A stretch of DNA of 17,933 nt. It comes from CAZADH01 sp964483805. Its GTDB lineage: Bacteria > Muiribacteriota > Ozemobacteria > Ozemobacterales > Ozemobacteraceae. The stretch is taken from contig CAZADH010000109.1 in NCBI GenBank assembly GCA_964483805.1, positions 1-17,933 of the forward strand, given 5' to 3'. A program made the position numbers and the translations under genes. Position 1 is the first letter of the stretch; every line of letters begins with the position of its first letter. Positions 4,917-11,592 of the stretch are shown piece after piece. The notes beneath the pieces were generated by a model. It saw nothing but the letters and a program-made list of their open reading frames with translations, made no database searches and was not told the DNA's origin.

Positions 4917-7463
4917 ATGAAGGCCGTGATCATGGCTGGCGGCTTTGGCACGCGGTTGCGTCCGATCACCTGTAGTCTTCCGAAACCGATGGTCCCGGTG
5001 GCCAATGTGCCAATGATGGAACACATCGTCACGCTGCTGAAGAAATACGATCTGACGCGAATCACCTCGGTGCTCTATTTCCAGCCCGATATCATTACGC
5101 GATATTTCAGCGATGGGTCCGATTTCGGTGTCGACATGAAATACGTCATGGCCACTGCTGATTTTGGCACGGCCGGCAGCATCAAGAACGCCGAATCGGT
5201 GCTGGCCGATGAGCCGTTCATCATCATTTCGGGCGACGTGCTCACCGACTTCGACCTGTCGGCCGCGATTGCCTGGCACAAAGAGAAGAAGGCGATGACC
5301 ACCATCGTGCTGACCCGCGTCGAGAATCCGCTCGAGTACGGCGTGGTCATCACCGGCGACGACGGTCGCATCGTGCGTTTTCTCGAGAAGCCGTCGTGGG
5401 GCGAGGTCTTCTCCGATACGATCAACACCGGTATCTACATTCTGGAGCCGGAGATCTTCAAGTACATTCCGGCCCAGACCGAATTCGATTTCAGCAAGAA
5501 CCTGTATCCGCTGATGCTCAAAGAAGGTCTGCCGCTGTTCGGATACATCGCGGACGGCTACTGGCGCGATATCGGCAACCTCGATGAATACGTGATTGCG
5601 CACCGTGACATTCTCGAAGGCCGCGTGCAGATTTCGATTCCGGGCGCCCGGTTGAACACGATCGGCAAAGACGTCTGGGTCGGCGCCAACACGACGGTAT
5701 CGAAGAAAGCGCGCATGGCCGGCGGCGTCATCATCGGCGCCAACTGCGTGATCGAAGATGGCGCCGAGCTGACCAACGTCATCATCGGCGACGGTTCGGT
5801 GGTGAAGGCCCGGGCGCACGTGCGCGATTCAGTGGTGTGGCAACAGGTGTACGTCGGCGAACAGGCGAGCGTGCAGGGAGCGATCGTCGCGAACAACTCG
5901 CAGATCCGTAACGCCGCCCGCGTCGAGAAGGGCGCCGTCATCAGCGACGCGTGCCGCATCGGCGAGATGTCAACGATTCGCCAGAACGTGAAGATCTGGC
6001 CGCAGAAGGTCGTCGAGGACGGTTCGACTGTATTTACAAGTCTTGTATGGGGTGACAAGTGGACCCGGGCGCTGTTCGGCAACAACTGCGTCAGCGGCAT
6101 CGTCAACCTCGAGATCAACCCGGAATTCGCTTCCAAGGCGGGCGCCGCCTTCGGCGCGCTGCTCGGCAAAGGCACCACCGTCAACACCTCGCGTGACCCC
6201 CACAAGGCGAGCCGCATGATCAACCGCGCGCTCATCTGCGGTCTGTTGTCGGCCGGCGTCAATGTCGCCGATCTGCGCGTGACGCCGACGCCGGTGGCCC
6301 GGTTCAAACTGTCGGCCTTCGGCAAGGCCGGCGGGATCCACGTGCAACTGTCGCCCACCGATCCGAACCAGGTCGAGATCCACATGTTCGACGCGGAAGG
6401 CCGCGATCTGTCAACGAACATGCAAAAGTCGATCGAGCGGTTGTTCAACCGCGAAGACTTCGTCCGCGCCACCTCGACCGAGGTCGGCGAACTGCAGTTC
6501 CCGTATCGCGTGGCCGAGCATTACCGCGACAGCCTGCTGCACCACATCGACGTCGACGCGATTCGCCAGCGCAAACTGAAGGTGGTCATCGATTACGCCA
6601 ATGGCGGGGCAAGCACCATCTTCCCATCCGTGCTGTCGAAGCTGGGTTGTGAGGTGATCTCGCTCAACTCGTATCAAGATTCCGAGAAACCGGGCCGCAC
6701 CAGCAAAGAGGTCCGGGATTCACTGGGCGCATTGGGCACGATCGTGAAGTCCCTGCATGCCGACCTCGGGGTCATGCTCGACACCGACGCCGAGAAGTGC
6801 TTCTTCGTCGACGACGCCGGCCGGCCCCTGTCGGGGGCCACCGCCCTGCTGGTCTGGACCTCACTGATCGCCGAATCGACGAAGGGTGAGAAGAGCATCG
6901 CCGTGCCGATCTCGGCAACGACGGCGCACGAGCGCGTCGCCGCGGCCCATGGCGCCAAGGTGGTCCGCACCAAGACGAACTTCCACGCGCTGATGTCGGC
7001 GGCACTGGCGCCCAACATGGGGTTCTGCGGCGAGGAACACGGCGGTTACATCTTCCCCGAGTTCCAACCCGCCTTCGATGGGATGATGGCCATCGCGCGG
7101 ATGCTCGAGTTCGTGGCCCGCAGCGAGCGCAAGCTGTCGCACGTGGTCGATGCGTTGCCGCCGAGCAACTGCCGGCACAAGCGGATCCCCTGCGCCTGGG
7201 AAGACAAGGGCAAGGTCATGCGCCTGGCGATGGCTTATGCCAAAGACAAAGAGACACAACTGGTCGACGGCGTGAAGATTCTGCTCGAACCCGAGAGCGA
7301 CAAGCCGGGCACCGTGCGGCCATGGGTGCTGGTGTTGCCCGACCCCGACCGCCCGTTCGTGCACGTCACCGTGGAGGGCGCATCGGATGCGGCGGCTACC
7401 GAAATGATGGCCGACCTCGAGAAACGTGTCGACGAGTGGAAGAACGCGAACGCGCAAGACTGA
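4917..7463 (+). CDS. Sugar-1-phosphate nucleotidyltransferase / phosphoglucomutase-like fusion
   Basis: This is an 848-residue protein. The ATG at 4917 follows AAGGAG (4902-4907) by 9 nt, which decides against the in-frame ATG at 4884. Domains in order: a nucleotidyltransferase (about 1-235) with MAGGFGTRLRPIT, LPKPMVPV, ISGDVLTDFD and DTINTGIYI; a left-handed beta-helix of hexapeptide repeats (about 250-350); and a phosphohexomutase-like region (about 375-845). The first domain makes an NDP-sugar (GDP-mannose, or ADP/UDP-glucose-type products in relatives) from NTP and sugar-1-phosphate in the cytoplasm, feeding polysaccharide synthesis. In the mutase part the usual TASHNP loop reads TSRDP (424-428), the metal loop DPDADR reads DTDAEK (622-627), GEEHGG (705-710) is kept, and the phosphate-binding loop is altered (RPWVLVLPDPD from 801). 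This resembles the 'MPG1' type fusions often labelled mannose-1-phosphate guanylyltransferase/phosphomannomutase, whose mutase half is often degenerate. It is a monocistronic unit with its own terminator. Confidence 0.9.
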   Translation: MKAVIMAGGFGTRLRPITCSLPKPMVPVANVPMMEHIVTLLKKYDLTRITSVLYFQPDIITRYFSDGSDFGVDMKYVMATADFGTAGSIKNAESVLADEPFIIISGDVLTDFDLSAAIAWHKEKKAMTTIVLTRVENPLEYGVVITGDDGRIVRFLEKPSWGEVFSDTINTGIYILEPEIFKYIPAQTEFDFSKNLYPLMLKEGLPLFGYIADGYWRDIGNLDEYVIAHRDILEGRVQISIPGARLNTIGKDVWVGANTTVSKKARMAGGVIIGANCVIEDGAELTNVIIGDGSVVKARAHVRDSVVWQQVYVGEQASVQGAIVANNSQIRNAARVEKGAVISDACRIGEMSTIRQNVKIWPQKVVEDGSTVFTSLVWGDKWTRALFGNNCVSGIVNLEINPEFASKAGAAFGALLGKGTTVNTSRDPHKASRMINRALICGLLSAGVNVADLRVTPTPVARFKLSAFGKAGGIHVQLSPTDPNQVEIHMFDAEGRDLSTNMQKSIERLFNREDFVRATSTEVGELQFPYRVAEHYRDSLLHHIDVDAIRQRKLKVVIDYANGGASTIFPSVLSKLGCEVISLNSYQDSEKPGRTSKEVRDSLGALGTIVKSLHADLGVMLDTDAEKCFFVDDAGRPLSGATALLVWTSLIAESTKGEKSIAVPISATTAHERVAAAHGAKVVRTKTNFHALMSAALAPNMGFCGEEHGGYIFPEFQPAFDGMMAIARMLEFVARSERKLSHVVDALPPSNCRHKRIPCAWEDKGKVMRLAMAYAKDKETQLVDGVKILLEPESDKPGTVRPWVLVLPDPDRPFVHVTVEGASDAAATEMMADLEKRVDEWKNANAQD

Positions 7464-7474
7464 TTTATATTGTA

Positions 7475-7493
7475 TTGCTCCTTCCCGGAGCAA
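7475..7493 (+). repeat. Small perfect stem-loop after the nucleotidyltransferase stop codon
   Basis: TTGCTCC (7475-7481) pairs with GGAGCAA (7487-7493) across a 5-nt loop, 11 nt after the stop. No U-tract follows. It sits upstream of the true terminator and could protect the 3' end of the message. Its left arm overlaps a GTATTGC heptamer (7472-7478) that recurs in the window. Confidence 0.4.
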
Positions 7494-7528
7494 CGCCGAT
7501 CTGGCAGTTGTTGGAGGGAGGCAGCGAG

Positions 7529-7562
7529 CGACCGACCCGATTCCGGGTCGGTCGTTTTTTTT
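7529..7562 (+). terminator. Strong rho-independent terminator of the nucleotidyltransferase gene
   Basis: CGACCGACCCG (7529-7539) pairs perfectly with CGGGTCGGTCG (7544-7554) across ATTC, followed immediately by eight T (7555-7562). It is the clearest terminator in the window. It separates the fusion gene from the signal peptidase gene. The remaining intergenic bases, 7563-7670, contain no gene, only a possible nested leader hairpin (CCGGT 7612-7616 with ACCGG 7640-7644, enclosing GTGG 7623-7626 with CCAC 7629-7632). Confidence 0.92.
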
Positions 7563-7670
7563 GGCAACTTTCCGTTCAAGAATCGTCGCACCCTGTCGAT
7601 AGGTGGGCATGCCGGTCGAATCGTGGACCCACGCTGAAAACCGGATGTTCGGTGGCGAAAGGAATCGCGT

Positions 7671-8207
7671 ATGCCCTCATTCAAAGCAACGGCCAGGGAG
7701 TGGGTGCGGGACTTCGTCAAGGCCCTCATCTTCTTCCTGATCCTGCAGACATACTTCATTCAGGGCTTCGTCATCGAGGGAGCATGCATGGAACCGCAGC
7801 TCTACTCGCGCGAGAAGATCATGGTTAACAAGCTCGTTTATTCGCTGCATCCGCCACGCCGCGGCGATGTCGTGGTTTTTTCGTTCCCACTCGATCCACA
7901 AAAAGACTTCATCAAGCGGGTGGTCGGCGTTCCCGGCGATGTGATCGAGGTGGCAAACGGCTACCTGTACCGCAACGGGCAACGCCTCGCAGAACCGTAT
8001 GTGAAAGAGTACATCTTCGGCGCGTTCGGGCCGGTTCGGATCCCACCCGGGCAAGTGTGCGTGATGGGGGACAATCGCAACAACAGTCACGACAGCCGGG
8101 CCTGGGGAATGCTGGATCTGGCGCAGATCAAGGGACGCGCGGAGTTCAAGTTCTGGCCGCCGTGGACCACGGGTTGGATCGTGGCCTACGATGACCGTTC
8201 GTCGTGA
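7671..8207 (+). CDS. lepB: Type I signal peptidase with cysteine in place of the catalytic serine
   Basis: This is a 178-residue protein. AAAGGA (7658-7663) lies 7 nt before the ATG. One membrane helix (about 14-34) precedes the S26 peptidase fold, the short form seen in Gram-positive Sip enzymes. Type I signal peptidases cut signal peptides on the outer face of the inner membrane with a Ser/Lys pair. The box normally reading G-x-SM-x-PTL is here EGACMEPQL, so the nucleophile position is C39 (codon TGC, 7785-7787). The general-base lysine is present (K82 in FIKRVVGVPGD), as are GDNRNNSHDSRAWG (133-146) and hydrophobic strands. Only the nucleophile and the following Thr (here Gln) are changed, so the enzyme looks intact and not decaying. 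It may act as a thiol-type peptidase or serve particular substrates, with a normal LepB elsewhere (inference). A sequencing error of one base is the main alternative. The family call is sure. Confidence 0.93.
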   Translation: MPSFKATAREWVRDFVKALIFFLILQTYFIQGFVIEGACMEPQLYSREKIMVNKLVYSLHPPRRGDVVVFSFPLDPQKDFIKRVVGVPGDVIEVANGYLYRNGQRLAEPYVKEYIFGAFGPVRIPPGQVCVMGDNRNNSHDSRAWGMLDLAQIKGRAEFKFWPPWTTGWIVAYDDRSS

Positions 8208-8288
8208 TTCCAGACCGCGGATGGAGTTGCGACGGGCGTCTCCGGGTTCGCCTGAGGCGCATGGCGAAAGGAAGTTGCCACCGTACCG

Positions 8289-8318
8289 TTGACCGCGGAA
8301 CCCGAATCGGGTTATCAT
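8289..8318 (+). promoter_or_regulatory. Sigma70-type promoter of the STAS gene
   Basis: TTGACC (8289-8294; 5 of 6) and TATCAT (8313-8318; 5 of 6) are 18 bp apart, giving transcription from about 8325 and a short leader of about 19 nt containing AGGA (8331-8334). It is one of the best promoter matches in the window. Confidence 0.6.
8299..8313. promoter_or_regulatory. Palindrome in the promoter spacer, possible operator
   Basis: AACCCGAATCGGGTT (AACCCG, AAT, CGGGTT) is a perfect 6-bp inverted repeat lying between the -35 and -10 elements of the STAS promoter, where a bound repressor would block polymerase. It could instead be a weak end for the signal peptidase transcript, but no U-tract follows. 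Confidence 0.4.
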
Positions 8319-8343
8319 CCTTCGTCAAATAGGAACGCGAACC

Positions 8344-8712
8344 ATGAACACGCCAAATCTCGATCAACCGATTAACTCGCTCGAGGTCAAAGTCGAGCCG
8401 TTGACGCCCGACCAGTCCTTGATCACGGTGGTGGGCGAGATCAACTGCTTCACGTTGCCTGGCTTCGAAGAGAAGGTCAGCAAGATTCCTGATCCCATGA
8501 AGGCGAAGTTGGTCGTCGATCTCGATGGGCTCAACTACATCGATTCGATGGGGTTGAAAGGCGTCATGCTGTTGATTCGCAAATACCAGAAAGCGGGCGG
8601 TCTCGAGTTTTGCCGCATCCCCGAGCGGATCATGCACATCTTCCGCATTACGGGGCTGGCCCGCATGATGAAGGTCGTACCGTACCCGCGCACCGAGCCG
8701 CAGGCGTCCTGA
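8344..8712 (+). CDS. STAS-domain anti-sigma factor antagonist
   Basis: This is a 122-residue single STAS domain in the SpoIIAA/RsbV group. It shows the central strand VVGEINCFT, then KLVVDLDGLNYIDSMGLKGV, where S68 in IDSMG matches the serine phosphorylated by anti-sigma kinases, followed by LLIRKYQKAGG and a C-terminal helix MHIFRITGLARMM. Antagonists of this class, when unphosphorylated, bind a HATPase-type anti-sigma factor and free its sigma factor; relatives also take part in other partner-switching systems. No kinase, phosphatase or sigma gene is beside it, so its partner lies elsewhere. AGGA is 9 nt before the ATG, and a good promoter with a palindrome in its spacer precedes it. The DUF2225 gene starts 10 bp after its stop and is probably co-transcribed. 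Confidence 0.9.
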   Translation: MNTPNLDQPINSLEVKVEPLTPDQSLITVVGEINCFTLPGFEEKVSKIPDPMKAKLVVDLDGLNYIDSMGLKGVMLLIRKYQKAGGLEFCRIPERIMHIFRITGLARMMKVVPYPRTEPQAS

Positions 8713-8722
8713 CCAACTCCTC

Positions 8723-9385
8723 ATGTCCCCTACCTCCCTGCAGTCCCAGCCTTTTGCTTGTCCGGTTTGCGCAGCCGAGTTTCAGGCGACAATCGTCGAA
8801 TCGGTTGCGCACCAGGGCCAGGATTCCGACTTTTTCCCCCACTACGTCGGCACCAATCCGATGCCCCATTTCCTGGTCCAGTGTCCAACGTGCAGATTTT
8901 GTGCATACCCTGACGACTTCCGGCCCCCCGATGGCACGGCCGCGCCACCGACGCCCACGCGCAACAACATCGATGAAATCGTGGCACAACCCCTGTCGAA
9001 GAAGCTGCCCCCCGATGCCCGACGGTTTTATCTGGCGGCCAAGATCTACGAGAAGCAGTTGCGCAATCCGTATTTGATCGGCAACCTGTATCTTCGCGCT
9101 GCCTGGTGTTGCCGACTGGTCGAAGACCGTCATGCCGAGATCGAGATGCAGCAGTTGGCGGCACGTCACTTCAAAGAGGCCGTCGACCGCTCGGTGGTCG
9201 CCCCCGAGAATCTGGCGGTGGTGACCTATCTCGTGGCCGAGATCTATCGCCGCCTGGAAGACCGCAATCAAGCCCGTGAGTGGTTCGGGAAGATCGAAGA
9301 CGCGCTGTTCGACGCCGAGGAACAGCGGTGGTTGACCGAACTGGCTCAGAGCCAGGCCGAATTGAACGAGCACTTCATCAACTAG
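8723..9385 (+). CDS. DUF2225 family protein
   Basis: This is a 220-residue protein. The N-terminal part has paired cysteines, C13-P-V-C16 and C54-P-T-C57 with C60 close by, around the family-like spacing '(F)ACPVC..F' and 'V.CP.C.(F)CAY'. This looks like a metal site, probably zinc. The rest is helical and TPR-like (DARRFYLAAKIYEKQL, NLYLRAAWCCRLVEDR, VAEIYRRLEDRNQAREWFGKI). This fits DUF2225 (PF09986), whose function is unknown. No signal peptide or membrane segment is seen, so it should be cytoplasmic. The gene is only 10 bp after the STAS gene and has no strong ribosome site, so translational coupling is likely and a role in the same partner-switching circuit is possible (inference). The stretch 9386-9509 after it holds no gene and no convincing terminator. 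Confidence 0.8.
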   Translation: MSPTSLQSQPFACPVCAAEFQATIVESVAHQGQDSDFFPHYVGTNPMPHFLVQCPTCRFCAYPDDFRPPDGTAAPPTPTRNNIDEIVAQPLSKKLPPDARRFYLAAKIYEKQLRNPYLIGNLYLRAAWCCRLVEDRHAEIEMQQLAARHFKEAVDRSVVAPENLAVVTYLVAEIYRRLEDRNQAREWFGKIEDALFDAEEQRWLTELAQSQAELNEHFIN

Positions 9386-9509
9386 CACCGTATTGCAGCG
9401 TGTTGTCCCGTTGACGACGGAACCACGACCGCGGGTTGACCCGCCCTCGAGAGGCAGACTGACGAGAACCCCGCATGGACTGCCTGGTGGAGGCTGAACA
9501 CGAAGCCCC

Positions 9510-10289
9510 ATGAGTACTCCGAAGCAGGTTCTGATTCTGAGTGACATCCACGGCAATCTCGATGCTCTCGAGGCCGCGCTGAGCCACATCGAGGGGTTGC
9601 CGATCGATGCACTCTGGTGCATGGGCGACATCACCGGGTATGGCCCCGAACCCGATTTGTGCATCCAACGATTGCGCCATCTGCCGTGGCCGCAACACTT
9701 CATTCTCGGCAACCACGACCGCGTCGTCTCGGGGCTCGAGAAACCGATCGGGTTCAACCCGCACGCCATCGCGGCGGCTTTCAAGCATCGGCAATGGCTC
9801 GATGATGCCACCCGCGACTGGTTGGCCGCCTTGCCCATTTCCCAGACGCCGGCCCCCAACATCGGCCTGTATCATGGCAGCCCGCTCGACCCGGACGACT
9901 ATCTGTTGACGGCCCAGTCGGCCCGACCGGCCCTCGTCGACCTCGGCCGGCGCCAGGTCGCCCTCGGTTTGTGCGGCCACACGCACGTGCCCTGTTTTTA
10001 TGAGCTTGACCTGACCAGCGGTCAAATCTATGATGTCGAATTGAGCCAGGGGATCGCGATGAAGGTGCATCATGGCAGCGATTGGGCGACGATCATCAAT
10101 CCCGGATCGATCGGCCAGCCGCGTGACGGCGATCCCCGCGCCAGTTTTGCCATTCTCGACATGACGGGTGAAGAACGTTGGTCAATCACGTTTCATCGGG
10201 TGCCCTACGACATTGCCGCCTGCCAGAAGAAGATGCTGGAGCGCGAACTGCCCGGCATTCTCAGCCAACGCCTGACGCTCGGTTTCTGA
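9510..10289 (+). CDS. Calcineurin-like metallophosphoesterase
   Basis: This is a 259-residue protein with the full two-metal phosphoesterase signature in order: SDIHGN (11-16), GDITGYGPEP (39-48), GNHD (67-70), YHGSP, CGHTHVP and NPGSIGQPRDGDPRA. It resembles the YfcE/MJ0936-like small phosphodiesterase group (Metallophos_2). These cytoplasmic enzymes use Mn, Fe or similar ions to cleave phosphomono- or diesters; the natural substrate of this one cannot be told from sequence. The start at 9510 is the first ATG before the first motif. A GGAGG at 9489-9493 is 16 nt upstream, farther than usual. It lies alone between the STAS/DUF2225 pair and the secretion operon. 73 bp separate it from the next gene, with no clear terminator, so read-through into the operon is possible. 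Confidence 0.92.
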   Translation: MSTPKQVLILSDIHGNLDALEAALSHIEGLPIDALWCMGDITGYGPEPDLCIQRLRHLPWPQHFILGNHDRVVSGLEKPIGFNPHAIAAAFKHRQWLDDATRDWLAALPISQTPAPNIGLYHGSPLDPDDYLLTAQSARPALVDLGRRQVALGLCGHTHVPCFYELDLTSGQIYDVELSQGIAMKVHHGSDWATIINPGSIGQPRDGDPRASFAILDMTGEERWSITFHRVPYDIAACQKKMLERELPGILSQRLTLGF

Positions 10290-10362
10290 CCGCGCCGGCA
10301 CGCAGCGATCGGCCGGGGCGCCGAGTCACCACGCCAACCCAGACCACCGGAACCCCGCGCGC

Positions 10363-11583
10363 ATGAAATTGGTGCGCATCAAATACGCCGACGCCGCGGG
10401 CAAGGCCCACGAAATGGTGGCCGAAACCCCCGACCTCGAGGGGTTGCTCGCCGCCTTGCGCCAGCAGGGTTATTACGTGGTCTCGACGACCGTCGAGCGG
10501 CACCTGCTCTGGAAGCACTTCCTGTCGCTGCTGCCGTTTGGCAACCGGGTCTCGCTGAGCGTCATCACCGAGTGGATCAAACTCCTGCGCACTTTGATCA
10601 AAGCCGGCCTGCCGCTCAAAGATGCACTCGATGTATTGCTCGACGAGAGTGGCGGCGATCCGTTGTTGCGCCAGGCCATGTTGACCGTGCGCAACGATCT
10701 GGTCGAAGGCACCTCGCTGTCACGCGCGCTGGCCCGCCACCCGAACGTGTTTCCCGAGATCCTCACCCGGACGGTCGTGGCCGGCGAACAGTCCGGCTCG
10801 CTCGACCAGGTGCTCGAACGCGTCGCCCAGTATTTTACGCGCATTCTCGCGGTGCGGCGCCGCGTGTTGATGGCGATGATCTACCCCACGATCCTGCTGT
10901 GCGTCTCGATGGTGGCTGTGGCCTATTTGATGGTGCGGGTCGTGCCCGAGTTCAAGTCGCTGTTCGAGAGCATGGAGACCCCGATGCCCGCCTACACCCA
11001 GTTCGTCCTGGGCATCGCCGGCTTTCTCGGCGACTGGATAGTGCCGATTCTCATCGCTCTGGGCGCCGCCGGGTATGGCGCGCTGTGGGCACGACAAACG
11101 CCCGCCGGGCGGACGTTCTTTGACGGGCTCAAACTGAAAATCCCTCTGGTCAACGGTCTCGAAGAGCGTTTCGCGCTGACGCAGTTCACCCGCACGCTCA
11201 GCACACTTACCGCCGGCGGCATTCCCCTGCTCGAGTCGCTCGGCATCGTCGTCGAGAGCCTCGAGAACCGGGTCATCGCTGCCCGTTTCAGCGAGCTGAT
11301 ACCGTCGATCGAACGGGGCGAGTCGTTCGCCAAGGCAATACGTCGTATTGAACGGATGCCGGGGGTCCTCGTGAAGATGATCCACGTCGGCGAGGAGTCC
11401 GGCGACCTCGACGGCATGCTGACCACCGCCGCCGACCACTTCGACGAAGAGATCGAAAACCAGACCGGCACGCTGACGGCAGTCATCGAACCGATCATGT
11501 TCCTGTCTATGGCTTTTGTTGTCGGCAGCATCATCGTGGCGATGTTGTTGCCGATCATGACCGCGGCATCCCACATCCACTGA
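10363..11583 (+). CDS. gspF: GspF/PilC-type inner-membrane platform protein
   Basis: This is a 406-residue protein, the usual family length. Two related GspF domains are visible: one at about 64-190 (ITEWIKLLRTLIKAGLPL through GEQSGSLDQVLERVAQYF) and one at about 265-395 (LTQFTRTLSTLTAGGIPLL through GEESGDLDGMLTTAADHF). Three membrane helices are expected: after the first domain (MAMIYPTILLCVSMVAVAYL), around GIAGFLGDWIVPILIALGA, and at the C-terminus (FLSMAFVVGSIIVAMLLP). The protein is the inner-membrane hub that, moved by the assembly ATPase, adds pilin or pseudopilin subunits to the filament. It is the first gene of an operon; the ATPase gene starts 9 bp later. No Shine-Dalgarno sequence is evident before the ATG. 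Type IV pilus PilC and type II secretion GspF cannot be told apart by sequence here. Confidence 0.95.
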   Translation: MKLVRIKYADAAGKAHEMVAETPDLEGLLAALRQQGYYVVSTTVERHLLWKHFLSLLPFGNRVSLSVITEWIKLLRTLIKAGLPLKDALDVLLDESGGDPLLRQAMLTVRNDLVEGTSLSRALARHPNVFPEILTRTVVAGEQSGSLDQVLERVAQYFTRILAVRRRVLMAMIYPTILLCVSMVAVAYLMVRVVPEFKSLFESMETPMPAYTQFVLGIAGFLGDWIVPILIALGAAGYGALWARQTPAGRTFFDGLKLKIPLVNGLEERFALTQFTRTLSTLTAGGIPLLESLGIVVESLENRVIAARFSELIPSIERGESFAKAIRRIERMPGVLVKMIHVGEESGDLDGMLTTAADHFDEEIENQTGTLTAVIEPIMFLSMAFVVGSIIVAMLLPIMTAASHIH

Positions 11584-11592
11584 GGCCTGCGC

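Noticed and set aside
4713..5819. 368-codon minus-strand frame opposite the nucleotidyltransferase gene
   Set aside because: The plus strand encodes clear nucleotidyltransferase motifs with a good ribosome site; the antisense product is rich in His, Asp, Val and Arg with no recognisable domain.
7563..7670. Riboswitch or regulatory leader for the signal peptidase gene
   Set aside because: A nested 4-5 bp pairing exists (7612-7644), but it is too weak and matches no riboswitch core I know.
9386..9509. Possible terminator after the DUF2225 gene
   Set aside because: Only short stems are found (GCGGGT/ACCCGC with almost no loop; CCGT/ACGG) and no T-run follows.
8648..9862. 404-codon minus-strand frame across the STAS/DUF2225/phosphoesterase region
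   Set aside because: It crosses three well-supported plus-strand genes and an intergenic gap, and shows no domain or ribosome site.
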